From JAYQPD01 sp046050105 (lineage in GTDB: Bacteria; Patescibacteriota; Minisyncoccia; Phycocordibacterales; UBA918), in the NCBI GenBank assembly GCA_046050105.1, contig JBJOQE010000007.1, forward strand, positions 1 to 7,358: a DNA stretch of 7,358 nt, in the 5' to 3' direction. Made by a program: the position numbers and the translations under genes. The notes beneath the pieces are model-generated. The model worked only from the letters and a program-made list of their open reading frames with translations, was not told the DNA's origin and made no database searches. Positions within the stretch are counted from its first letter, which is position 1, and each line of letters starts with the position of its first letter. Of the stretch, positions 1-6,088 are shown in pieces.

Positions 1-1
1 A

Positions 2-472
2 ACACTCAAATTGTCTGCGACATCCGTTGAGCTTGGTGGCACTCTCACGCTTTCAGGACAGACAGTACCCAATGCGCGCGTGGGTATTCATATCGATAAT
101 ACCAAAGTGGTTGAATCGGCCACTGCTGATGCTTCCGGTAGGTGGACCTTCTTACTCGCTGTTGCGCGCGCAGGCCAAGGGTCTCATTCTGTAAAAGTAA
201 AATTCGCTCTCCCTGAGGGTGTAAGTGGTACAGTGAAGCGAGAAAGTACTTTCAGTGCACTTCAGTCCTTTGGTGTAGGCACTGAGGCGAAGCCGGTAGC
301 GGGAAGCTCAGACCTCAATCGTGACGGTAAGGTGAATCTCATTGACTTCTCGATTTTAATTTTCTGGTGGGGCACAAATGGTGGTAATTCAAACCCGCCA
401 GCAGACATTAACCAAAATGCCAAAGTAGGTCTCGAAGACTTCTCCATCCTGCTTTTCAATTGGACCGGGTGA
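2..472 (+). CDS. C-terminal part of a secreted Ig-like plus dockerin protein (5' partial)
   Basis: The frame is open from base 2, so the gene enters from the left. A TTG at base 11 lies inside the frame and is not a convincing start because it falls within an Ig-like strand pattern. Counting residue 1 at base 11, residues 1-65 look like a bacterial Ig-like module (alternating strands, with ADASGRWTF typical of such folds). A short linker follows, then a type I dockerin-like region at residues 100-150. It has two calcium-loop repeats: DLNRDGKVNLID (101-112; acidic or Asn ligands at loop positions 1, 3, 5, 12) and DINQNAKVGLED (132-143), each followed by FSIL. The second loop has Asn for the usual Asp at position 5 and Ala for Gly at position 6, so calcium binding there may be weaker. 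Dockerins bind cohesin domains outside the cell, and three cohesin-like genes lie 2 kb downstream. Any enzymatic or binding module lies outside the window. Confidence 0.87.
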   Translation, partial: TLKLSATSVELGGTLTLSGQTVPNARVGIHIDNTKVVESATADASGRWTFLLAVARAGQGSHSVKVKFALPEGVSGTVKRESTFSALQSFGVGTEAKPVAGSSDLNRDGKVNLIDFSILIFWWGTNGGNSNPPADINQNAKVGLEDFSILLFNWTG

Positions 473-514
473 CATCATGAGCTCTCAGTAATTTTCTGTG
501 AGAGTCTCAGGTTC

Positions 515-542
515 AAAGCACACATACGTGTGCTTTTATTTT
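515..542 (+). terminator. Rho-independent terminator after the dockerin gene
   Basis: A 9-bp perfect stem (AAAGCACAC at 515-523 pairing with GTGTGCTTT at 528-536) has a 4-base loop and runs into a T-rich tail (TTTTATTTT, 534-542). It lies 43 bases after the TGA of the dockerin gene and separates that unit from the HTH gene downstream. Confidence 0.8.
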
Positions 543-579
543 GAGAAAAGGAAATGCACTGTGCATAACCAATACATAC

Positions 580-607
580 TTATCACCTCGGTGCGTTACA
601 CTATATG
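580..607 (+). promoter_or_regulatory. Weak candidate promoter for the small HTH gene
   Basis: TTATCA (580-585) and TATATG (602-607) are separated by 16 bases, each matching four of six positions of the -35 and -10 consensus. If real, transcription would begin about 8 bases before the perfect inverted repeat at 621-651, placing that hairpin in the 5' leader. The matches are weak; this is only a suggestion. Confidence 0.2.
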
Positions 608-620
608 AGCGTTTGCTACA

Positions 621-651
621 AGCGTTGTCCCCATCGCGTGGGGACAACGCT
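621..651. repeat. Perfect 12-bp inverted repeat upstream of the HTH gene
   Basis: AGCGTTGTCCCC (621-632) pairs perfectly with GGGGACAACGCT (640-651) around the 7-base centre ATCGCGT. No T-run follows, so it is not a normal intrinsic terminator. It ends 14 bases before the ATG of the HTH gene at 666. It could be an operator for that protein, a leader hairpin, or a remnant of a mobile-element end. It looks like a lone CRISPR-style palindrome, but no second copy or spacer is present. Confidence 0.75.
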
Positions 652-665
652 CGCAGACTGGGAAT

Positions 666-920
666 ATGCACACTAACACAAAACTTACTCCGATACTCCG
701 CAAGGAGATCTATCAGAAGTGGGTTCGTGGGAAGGGCACTCTGAGTTTGCGGGGGCTTGCAGTCGAGTACCATGTAGATAAACGTGTCATAAGCCGCATC
801 ATCGAACGCGGGAGAGGTGGAGACTTCAGCGTTCACAATAGTACCAATGCGCGCTACCGCATGAGCACGGAAGCGCACAAGGGCACTGTTATTAATAAAA
901 AACGGCGTGTGACTAATTAA
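666..920 (+). CDS. Small helix-turn-helix protein, resembling a truncated IS481-type transposase N-terminus
   Basis: This 84-residue basic protein has a helix at about 8-19 (PILRKEIYQKWV), a second helix at about 27-35 (SLRGLAVEY), a turn, and a recognition-type helix at 37-48 (DKRVISRIIERG), followed by GDFSVHNSTNARYR (52-65). From memory, this arrangement with the STNxRYR tail is like the N-terminal DNA-binding part of IS481-family transposases. Here the chain stops about 20 residues later, and no DDE catalytic domain follows in any frame before the next gene. It may be a remnant of an insertion sequence or a stand-alone DNA-binding protein. The ATG at 666 has no clear Shine-Dalgarno sequence. 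The next gene begins 14 bases after its stop, so the two may be co-transcribed. The inverted repeat just upstream is a possible binding site. The HTH reading is fairly secure; the transposase origin is tentative. Confidence 0.6.
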   Translation: MHTNTKLTPILRKEIYQKWVRGKGTLSLRGLAVEYHVDKRVISRIIERGRGGDFSVHNSTNARYRMSTEAHKGTVINKKRRVTN

Positions 921-934
921 GACAGCGTAGAGCT

Positions 935-2089
935 ATGATTCACACGGTAAAAGCCGTGCGAATACTCCAAACTGTCGCGTGCATTGTTGGTATGTCTGTA
1001 GTTCTTTGGAGCTTAGGCATTCCGACGTTCATTAGAGACGCTGATGCTGCATCACTTACTTCGGTAAGTGATACCATCTCAGATTCCGACCGGGGTGTAC
1101 CAGCGAACCATACGATTCGTTTCACCACGCCGACCGGTACCATCTCTGGCGAAAGTATCACTATTACGTTCCCTGCCCAGTTTACCGTCAATGGTACCGG
1201 GGCAACGGGACTTGACTTCAGTGATATCGACGTCACTGACGATGGAAATGAGATTACGCTTGCAGGGTCTCCTTCGGGAACTACCTGGGGTGTGTCGACG
1301 ACCACGTCTTCGATTACGCTTACAACAAGCACTACATCGGGTGCGTCAGTAGCATCAAGTTCAGTGATTGTGATTGAAATAGGAACTCATGCCACGAACG
1401 GTACAACAGGTGATACTCGTATCACTAATCCGTCGAGCGCAGGTTCATATGAGATCACGGTAGGTGGCAACATGCAAGATAGTGGCGCCACACGCGTGGC
1501 TATCATTGATGATGTAGTCGTTACCGCAAGCGTTGATACTGTGTTTAGCTTCACTATTTCAGGTGTAGCGACCAGTTCATCGGTTAACGGTAGCGCTACG
1601 ACCACGGCTGGTTCATCAACAGCAACTGCGATTCCATTTGGTAATCTCACTGCAGGCACCACCACCATCATGGCTCAGGATTTACAAGTTTCCACCAATG
1701 CCACACAAGGCTTTGTGGTTACGGTAGAGCAGAGTCAGAACTTGCAAAGCTCAACTGGCGCTGACATCGATGGGTTCATTAATGGTGCGTATACTAATAC
1801 GCCTACCGCATGGACCGCACCATCAGCACTTCTCGCAAATCCGGATACCTGGGGACATTGGGGGTTAACCTCCGAAGATGACCTCAATGGTACAGAATTT
1901 GGCACAGATCTTTGGGTCGCTGCATCGACCACGCCACGACAAGTCTTCCAGCATAATGGGCCGGCAGATGGTGTCACGGCTAACTCAGGCAGCACGCGGG
2001 TAGGATATCAGGTGCAGATTTCGCCACTTCAGGAAGCTGGAGACGACTACACCACGACACTTACGTATATCGCAACCCCAACGTTCTAG
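935..2089 (+). CDS. Secreted Ser/Thr-rich beta-structured surface protein
   Basis: This 384-residue protein has an N-terminal signal sequence: a basic start (K6, R9), a hydrophobic core at about 11-33, and a likely cleavage after DADA (35-38). The mature part has no cysteine and is rich in Ser, Thr, Gly, Asn and Asp with alternating hydrophobics, suggesting stacked beta-sandwich modules. Residues 40-195 form one region (ASLTSVSDTISDSDRGVPAN at its start) and 196-384 a second, beginning TASVDTVFSFTISG. It ends in YTTTLTYIATPTF, an ending I associate with secreted proteins of Parcubacteria-like genomes. No enzyme motif is visible. No transmembrane anchor or sorting signal is seen after the signal peptide, so it is probably released or bound to the cell surface non-covalently. 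The Shine-Dalgarno sequence is poor (GTAGAG before the ATG). A terminator follows at 2123. Function is unknown; a structural or adhesive role is inference. Confidence 0.85.
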   Translation: MIHTVKAVRILQTVACIVGMSVVLWSLGIPTFIRDADAASLTSVSDTISDSDRGVPANHTIRFTTPTGTISGESITITFPAQFTVNGTGATGLDFSDIDVTDDGNEITLAGSPSGTTWGVSTTTSSITLTTSTTSGASVASSSVIVIEIGTHATNGTTGDTRITNPSSAGSYEITVGGNMQDSGATRVAIIDDVVVTASVDTVFSFTISGVATSSSVNGSATTTAGSSTATAIPFGNLTAGTTTIMAQDLQVSTNATQGFVVTVEQSQNLQSSTGADIDGFINGAYTNTPTAWTAPSALLANPDTWGHWGLTSEDDLNGTEFGTDLWVAASTTPRQVFQHNGPADGVTANSGSTRVGYQVQISPLQEAGDDYTTTLTYIATPTF

Positions 2090-2122
2090 CGCGACAGTCC
2101 GCACAACAATGGAGTACACGAG

Positions 2123-2154
2123 AAAACCTATCTCCCACCACGAGTAGGTTTTTT
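2123..2154 (+). terminator. Rho-independent terminator after the secreted protein gene
   Basis: AAAACCTA (2123-2130) pairs with TAGGTTTT (2145-2152). The stem extends inward by CTC (2132-2134) with GAG (2142-2144) around a single bulged T (2131), leaving the loop CCACCAC. The descending arm merges into six Ts (2149-2154). It lies 34 bases after the TAG stop. Confidence 0.85.
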
Positions 2155-2237
2155 CGTTTTCTACACATCAGCTTTGCAATCAACGCATCTACACGAGAGA
2201 GTATTCAGCAGTTTGTGTGTCTAAAACATACGTGTTG

Positions 2238-2263
2238 TATATTTAAATCAGAAACAAGGAGGT
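2238..2263 (+). promoter_or_regulatory. Candidate -10 element and perfect Shine-Dalgarno sequence of the 64-residue gene
   Basis: TATATT (2238-2243) matches five of six -10 positions; the -35 region is unclear. AAGGAGGT (2256-2263) is fully complementary to the usual 3' end of 16S rRNA and ends 4 bases before the ATG at 2268, so it fixes that start. It is by far the strongest ribosome binding site in the window. The Shine-Dalgarno sequence is secure; the promoter part is weak. Confidence 0.6.
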
Positions 2264-2267
2264 CCAC

Positions 2268-2462
2268 ATGGATACTGCGCCGAAGAAAACAATTTTCAAA
2301 CTTGATACTGAGAGCCAAGAATATAAGGATATCTTGGCAAAGAATATAGCGGATTCCTTTGCCTATAATATTGGTGGATGGTGTGAGCTACCAGAAACGC
2401 GTGTGCTTGTACCACAAGAAGTTCTTGCGGAAATCCGCGGCTCAAAAAGTCACGGGTATTAA
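2268..2462 (+). CDS. Orphan 64-residue protein of unknown function
   Basis: I do not recognise this protein. It is small, probably cytoplasmic and soluble: no signal peptide or hydrophobic helix is seen. The N-terminal half is charged, with a likely helix from about 15 to 32 (SQEYKDILAKNIADSFAYN); then GGWCELPETRVLVPQEVL leads to a short basic tail ending SHGY. It has one cysteine (C39). Evidence that it is a real gene comes from its signals: a perfect Shine-Dalgarno sequence with good spacing, a candidate -10 element, and its own terminator starting 5 bases after the stop codon. It is therefore a single-gene transcription unit between the secreted protein gene and the cohesin operon. A regulatory or toxin/antitoxin-like role is possible but no motif supports one. 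Confidence 0.75.
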   Translation: MDTAPKKTIFKLDTESQEYKDILAKNIADSFAYNIGGWCELPETRVLVPQEVLAEIRGSKSHGY

Positions 2463-2467
2463 ACAGC

Positions 2468-2492
2468 AAACACCTCACCGGAGGTGTTTTTT
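2468..2492 (+). terminator. Rho-independent terminator after the 64-residue gene
   Basis: A 9-bp perfect stem, AAACACCTC (2468-2476) with GAGGTGTTT (2481-2489), has the 4-base loop ACCG and a run of six Ts (2487-2492). It closes the small gene and isolates it from the operon promoter downstream. Confidence 0.88.
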
Positions 2493-2573
2493 AAATCACC
2501 ATCAAGGCATTTCTTGGCACCGCATTTTGGTTTCTCTTATACCCAAAGTCATCGCTTCCATACACCATTCGCT

Positions 2574-2582
2574 TGCTATACT
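2574..2582 (+). promoter_or_regulatory. Extended -10 promoter of the cohesin operon, probably giving a leaderless mRNA
   Basis: TGCTATACT (2574-2582) matches the TGnTATAAT extended -10 pattern at all but one informative position. No good -35 is seen, which extended -10 promoters tolerate. The expected start point, about 7 bases downstream, falls at or one base before the ATG at 2590, so the mRNA would have essentially no 5' leader. AGGAAG (2584-2589) touches the ATG and is too close to act as a normal Shine-Dalgarno sequence. Confidence 0.5.
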
Positions 2583-2589
2583 TAGGAAG

Positions 2590-3651
2590 ATGACAGGGAA
2601 TTTTATTACCTGTAGGGAATATACGCGCACTGTTTTCTTCGCTACACTTTTTTCTGGCGTGCTGTTTTCGGTGACCGCGTGGTATGCACATGCAGCTACC
2701 CTCTACATGGATCCTTCAGAAGCGCATGGGTTCCGCGCCGATACCGTCACCGTCTCGGTGCGCGCTGATACCGACGAAGGGGAGTGTATCAATACCATCG
2801 ACGCAACCATCACCTACGGCGCAGCGGTAAGCGCCATTGATGTCTCTCGTGGCGACTCCATTATGTCGCTCTGGGTTGAGGAGCCGGTCATTGATCCCGT
2901 CGCGCGCACCATCCGTTTTGCCGGTGGTATCCCTAATGGCTATTGTGGGCGCATCCCGGGCGATCCACGATTGACCAACACCATTGCGCGTATCGTTTTC
3001 CAGATTCCTGGTTTTGCAGTGGGAGGAGGTGACACCAAAGAAGCAGAGATAGCATTCGCACCAGAAACGCGTGTGTTGTTAAATGATGGCGAAGGCACTG
3101 AAGCCCCACTGAAAGTCTTTGGTGCAAAAGTTACACTCGACGACAAACCGGGCACCGCAATCTCAAATGAGTGGGGAGAGGAAGTGGCCAATGACAACAT
3201 ACCCCCCTCTCCTTTCTCGCTTGAGCTTGTGCAAAACGATGAAGTCTGGGGAGGTAAGTACTACATTGTTTTTTCAACCACCGACAAGCAATCAGGACTT
3301 GACCACTTTGAGGTAATGGAAGAGCCAATTGAAGAAATAAGTTTGTTCAAGTGGGGTATTCCAGATGTGGTGTGGACAGAAGCGAAGAGTCCCTACGTGC
3401 TCCACGATCAAAAATTAAAAAGCATTATCAGAGTCAAAGCGGTTGATAAGGCAGGCAATGAGCGTATTGCAGTCTTCGCCCCTGAAGAAACCGCACGGCT
3501 CATTGACCCCACCACTGCACTTTTGGCACTGACGCTCGTCAGTGCAGGTGTGATAGGTATGGTCGTGTTGGCGTTTTTCCTCCGACGTTTCATGCAGCGC
3601 TTACAAAAAACACGCGACGATACACAGGGGAATACCAAGGGCACAGATTAA
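2590..3651 (+). CDS. Membrane-anchored cohesin-like surface protein (first operon gene)
   Basis: I place the start at ATG 2590, giving 353 residues; the frame is open to 2359, but that would run through the terminator at 2468-2492 and overlap the small gene. A signal peptide covers residues 1-35 (hydrophobic core 14-30, cleavage after AHA). A cohesin-like beta domain spans about 36-183 with IMSLWVEEP (91-99), GG and GYCG (117-120), and NDGEGT (165-170). Cys66 and Cys119 both lie in this domain and could form a disulfide. A second beta module at about 205-296 has SGLDHFEV and ends VKAVDKAGN, like the next gene. A transmembrane helix spans 308-331, followed by a basic, short cytoplasmic tail (RRFMQRLQK). 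Cohesins bind dockerins, so this is likely a cell-surface receptor or scaffold component. The stop is 2 bases from the next ATG. The cohesin assignment rests on pattern and resemblance to the two paralogues. Confidence 0.8.
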   Translation: MTGNFITCREYTRTVFFATLFSGVLFSVTAWYAHAATLYMDPSEAHGFRADTVTVSVRADTDEGECINTIDATITYGAAVSAIDVSRGDSIMSLWVEEPVIDPVARTIRFAGGIPNGYCGRIPGDPRLTNTIARIVFQIPGFAVGGGDTKEAEIAFAPETRVLLNDGEGTEAPLKVFGAKVTLDDKPGTAISNEWGEEVANDNIPPSPFSLELVQNDEVWGGKYYIVFSTTDKQSGLDHFEVMEEPIEEISLFKWGIPDVVWTEAKSPYVLHDQKLKSIIRVKAVDKAGNERIAVFAPEETARLIDPTTALLALTLVSAGVIGMVVLAFFLRRFMQRLQKTRDDTQGNTKGTD

Positions 3652-3653
3652 TA

Positions 3654-5414
3654 ATGTTCGACTTACCACTCATGCACGTCACGTATCACAAACTCGGGAG
3701 TATCTTCGTCACTGTCTTCGCCTGTTTTCTGCTTCCATTTTTCACACACGCAGCAACTCTCAAACTGACACCTGAAACAGGTGTGTTTCAGGTCGGTGGC
3801 ACATGGACAGCACGGGTGGTGGTAAATACCGCGGGCAAGCCCATAAACGCTGCTGAAGCAACGCTCTCATATAACCCGAAAGAAATACAAGTATTAGGTA
3901 TTTCAAAGGCATCCTCGATATTTAATCTGTGGACCATCGAACCTACTTTTTCCAATGCCTCGGGAAAGGTGTCTTTTGGTGGTGGATCACCTTCAGGGTA
4001 TACCGGGGGTGCGGGCACCGTTATGTCGGTGACCTTTAAGGCGCTTACACCAGGTACACCGAAGGTTAATTTTGGGAACGGCTCGGTACTTGCCGCAGAT
4101 GGGCAGGGCACCAATGTGCTTTCGGGGATGGTGGGTGGCACCTATACGGTGAGTGCAGCGAGTGAATCTCCGAAAGCGGAACCTGCGCCAGAGTATGTAG
4201 CACCCTCGAATGCACCAGGTATGCCTAAGGTAGAATCGTCTACCCATAGCGACCCTACAAAGTGGTATACCAGTACCACTGCAAAACTCTCGTGGGCGCT
4301 CCCTGGTGGCGTGACTGCAGTGCGTACATTACTCGATGCGCGCTCAAGCACAGTGCCTACCGTCGTGTACGAGCCGGCTATCCGTGAGCGTGAAATCACT
4401 GATCTGCAAGGTGAAAACTATTTCCATATTCAGTTTAAAAATGCCGATGGCTGGGGTAAGGTTGCGCACTATCGCCTTGCGGTAGATACGGCTCGTCCAG
4501 AGTCATTCACTATCGCGCTTGATGAAACAGCGACAGCATCTCCGAAGAAACGACTCATTTTCACTGCAAAGGACGCAGATTCAGGTATAGAGAAGTATGC
4601 GGTGCAAATTGACGGTGGTGAACGGGTGATGTGGAACGATGATACAAAAAAAGGTCTGTATGAACTACCCCTACTTGGTCCTGGCGACCACACGGTGGTA
4701 GTAGAGGCATTTGACTATGCGGGAAATGGCATCGTGTCGTCGCTCTCATTTGCGGTTCAGGCATTTGAAGCTCCAAAGTTTACGGATTACCCGACAGAGA
4801 TTACAGAGCGCATTATCCCCGTCATAAAAGGTGAAACGCGTCCCGACGCTCGTGTGATGATGCGAGTGATGAAGATGGGTGGTGAGGCAACGACACCAAC
4901 ATTCGAAGGGGAAGTTATCGCTGATGCTTCAGGAGTCTTCACGTATGTTCCTGAGGGGCGGTTAGCACGCGGCACGTATGAAGTCACCGCACGTGCGGTA
5001 ACGCGCGACGGTTTAGAGAGTGCAATTTCAGAACCTGTGCGCATAGCAGTACAAGAGTCCGCCGTGGCGCGTGTCGGCAGCTCGCTTATTACCATACTCT
5101 CAGTAGCCATTCCTTTGATTGCACTCTCGGTGCTGCTTGTGTTGTTGCTCCTCTATGCGACACATCACACCAGACGCTTGCGTGCACGACTGATGAAAGA
5201 GGTGACCGGAGCCGAGCAAACACTTGCTGATGAAATGTCTGCAGTGGTCGGCGATCTACAGGCACACATTGATGAACTTCGCGAAGGTAAGCAGGGCAAG
5301 CTCTCGAAGGCTGAAGTGATGCTATTAAACGGGGTCGCGCGTGAAGTCGAGAATGCAGCAGCGCGTGTTGCTAAAGCACTTGCGGAAGTTGAGCGCACCA
5401 TCAAGCGTCGATAA
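3654..5414 (+). CDS. Large membrane-anchored cohesin-like and Ig-like protein with helical cytoplasmic tail
   Basis: This 586-residue protein starts at ATG 3654; M7 (3672) is an alternative start. Signal peptide: core about 14-30, cleavage after THA (33). Cohesin-like domain 34-167: ATLKLTP, SIFNLWTIEP (88-97), GGGSPSGYTG (109-118), AADGQGT (147-153). A Pro-rich linker follows at 170-195. Beta modules: about 200-280; about 281-370 with DADSGIEKYAVQID and ending EAFDYAGN, matching the second module of the upstream protein; and an Ig-like module at 371-467 with ADASGVFTY, resembling the one in the first gene of the window. A transmembrane helix spans 477-501, followed by a basic stretch (HHTRRLRARL), then a charged, mostly helical region at 512-586 that may form a coiled coil in the cytoplasm. 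No catalytic motif is seen. There is no Shine-Dalgarno sequence, so translation is probably coupled to the gene 2 bases upstream. Likely the main displayed scaffold protein of the operon; that role is inferred. Confidence 0.84.
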   Translation: MFDLPLMHVTYHKLGSIFVTVFACFLLPFFTHAATLKLTPETGVFQVGGTWTARVVVNTAGKPINAAEATLSYNPKEIQVLGISKASSIFNLWTIEPTFSNASGKVSFGGGSPSGYTGGAGTVMSVTFKALTPGTPKVNFGNGSVLAADGQGTNVLSGMVGGTYTVSAASESPKAEPAPEYVAPSNAPGMPKVESSTHSDPTKWYTSTTAKLSWALPGGVTAVRTLLDARSSTVPTVVYEPAIREREITDLQGENYFHIQFKNADGWGKVAHYRLAVDTARPESFTIALDETATASPKKRLIFTAKDADSGIEKYAVQIDGGERVMWNDDTKKGLYELPLLGPGDHTVVVEAFDYAGNGIVSSLSFAVQAFEAPKFTDYPTEITERIIPVIKGETRPDARVMMRVMKMGGEATTPTFEGEVIADASGVFTYVPEGRLARGTYEVTARAVTRDGLESAISEPVRIAVQESAVARVGSSLITILSVAIPLIALSVLLVLLLLYATHHTRRLRARLMKEVTGAEQTLADEMSAVVGDLQAHIDELREGKQGKLSKAEVMLLNGVAREVENAAARVAKALAEVERTIKRR

Positions 5415-5419
5415 CTACC

Positions 5420-6082
5420 ATGTATATGTATACACACAAGCGAAGTACGGTAGGTGCGTTCGGTGCCGGTATAGTACTCGGGGTGTGCATGCTCTCACTC
5501 TACGGGGCATACCGCCTCGCCGCATTTACTCACGCAATAGAAGAGACGGAACGTATGCTCGTTGTATCGTTTATTGATCGTGCTGCAGAAGCAGATAGCG
5601 TGGAACAGACAGCACAAAGCACCACTGAAGTGCGCGACTGCACCTCGCGGGCACGTTTTGAACTACTACTTTCTGCACCCCCTCCACTAAGGATTGCAGA
5701 ACGAACTGAGCTCGATACCCTTTTTGCCGAGTGCGCTCCGTATCACGCTGCACTGAAGTCATACTATGTGCGCGAACTACGTGACCTGGCAGAAGCATAT
5801 GCCTCGAATGAGAAAATAGCAGCTACCATTCGCGCACGCGCACCACGCACTACTGAAGTTCAGACAGCATTTGCGCGCATCGTGAAAGGCGAACGCGAAC
5901 GTGCAGTGCTTATGGAGCAGCAAGTACTGCTGCAAAAAGAGTTGCTCGCACTCTCTTCAGGGAAGGTGGCATCGCGTACAAGTAGCGCTATCACCAGTGA
6001 AAGTACCCACATTACCGAGCGACTTGGGGTCCTCAACACTGAGCTTGATGCTGAGCGTGCGATGCTCGCGGATCTTAAATAA
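5420..6082 (+). CDS. Single-pass membrane protein with long extracytoplasmic helical region
   Basis: I do not recognise a named family. The protein has 220 residues from ATG 5420; M3 at 5426 is equally possible. A basic N-terminus (HKR, 6-8) precedes a transmembrane helix at about 11-33, so the rest should face outside. Residues 38-220 are rich in Glu, Arg, Ala and Leu and are predicted by eye to be helical, with coiled-coil-like heptads at about 110-180 and 195-220. A Pro break (PPP, 87-89) and a Ser/Thr linker (185-196) divide it. Cys74 and Cys105 flank the Pro break and could pair. It lies 5 bases after the cohesin gene upstream and 6 before the next, so it belongs to the same operon. There is no Shine-Dalgarno sequence. 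A stalk, spacer or membrane-complex partner of the cohesin proteins is plausible from context only. Confidence 0.75.
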   Translation: MYMYTHKRSTVGAFGAGIVLGVCMLSLYGAYRLAAFTHAIEETERMLVVSFIDRAAEADSVEQTAQSTTEVRDCTSRARFELLLSAPPPLRIAERTELDTLFAECAPYHAALKSYYVRELRDLAEAYASNEKIAATIRARAPRTTEVQTAFARIVKGERERAVLMEQQVLLQKELLALSSGKVASRTSSAITSESTHITERLGVLNTELDAERAMLADLK

Positions 6083-6088
6083 ATAGGT

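Noticed and set aside
510..536. tRNA T-arm-like GGTTCAAAG
   Set aside because: No acceptor, D or anticodon arms can be built around it; the bases belong to the terminator stem.
470..542. Readthrough of TGA at 470 as a sense codon (code 25 of Gracilibacteria/SR1)
   Set aside because: The dockerin ends naturally just before the TGA and a terminator follows, so the standard stop meaning fits.
621..651. CRISPR repeat-like palindrome
   Set aside because: The palindrome has the look of a CRISPR repeat but occurs once, with no spacer-repeat periodicity and no cas gene nearby.
541..744. 67-residue + strand frame ahead of the HTH gene
   Set aside because: It begins at a TTG inside the terminator tail, reads through the perfect palindrome and overlaps the better-supported HTH gene in another frame; composition is not protein-like.
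513..878. 121-residue reading frame on the minus strand
   Set aside because: It covers the terminator, the palindrome and the antisense of the HTH gene, has no ribosome binding site and no recognisable protein pattern.
2359..2589. Upstream extension of the first cohesin-like protein to an ATG at 2359
   Set aside because: It would translate through the 64-residue gene in another frame and through a strong terminator, and would put 77 non-secretory residues before an obvious signal peptide starting at ATG 2590.
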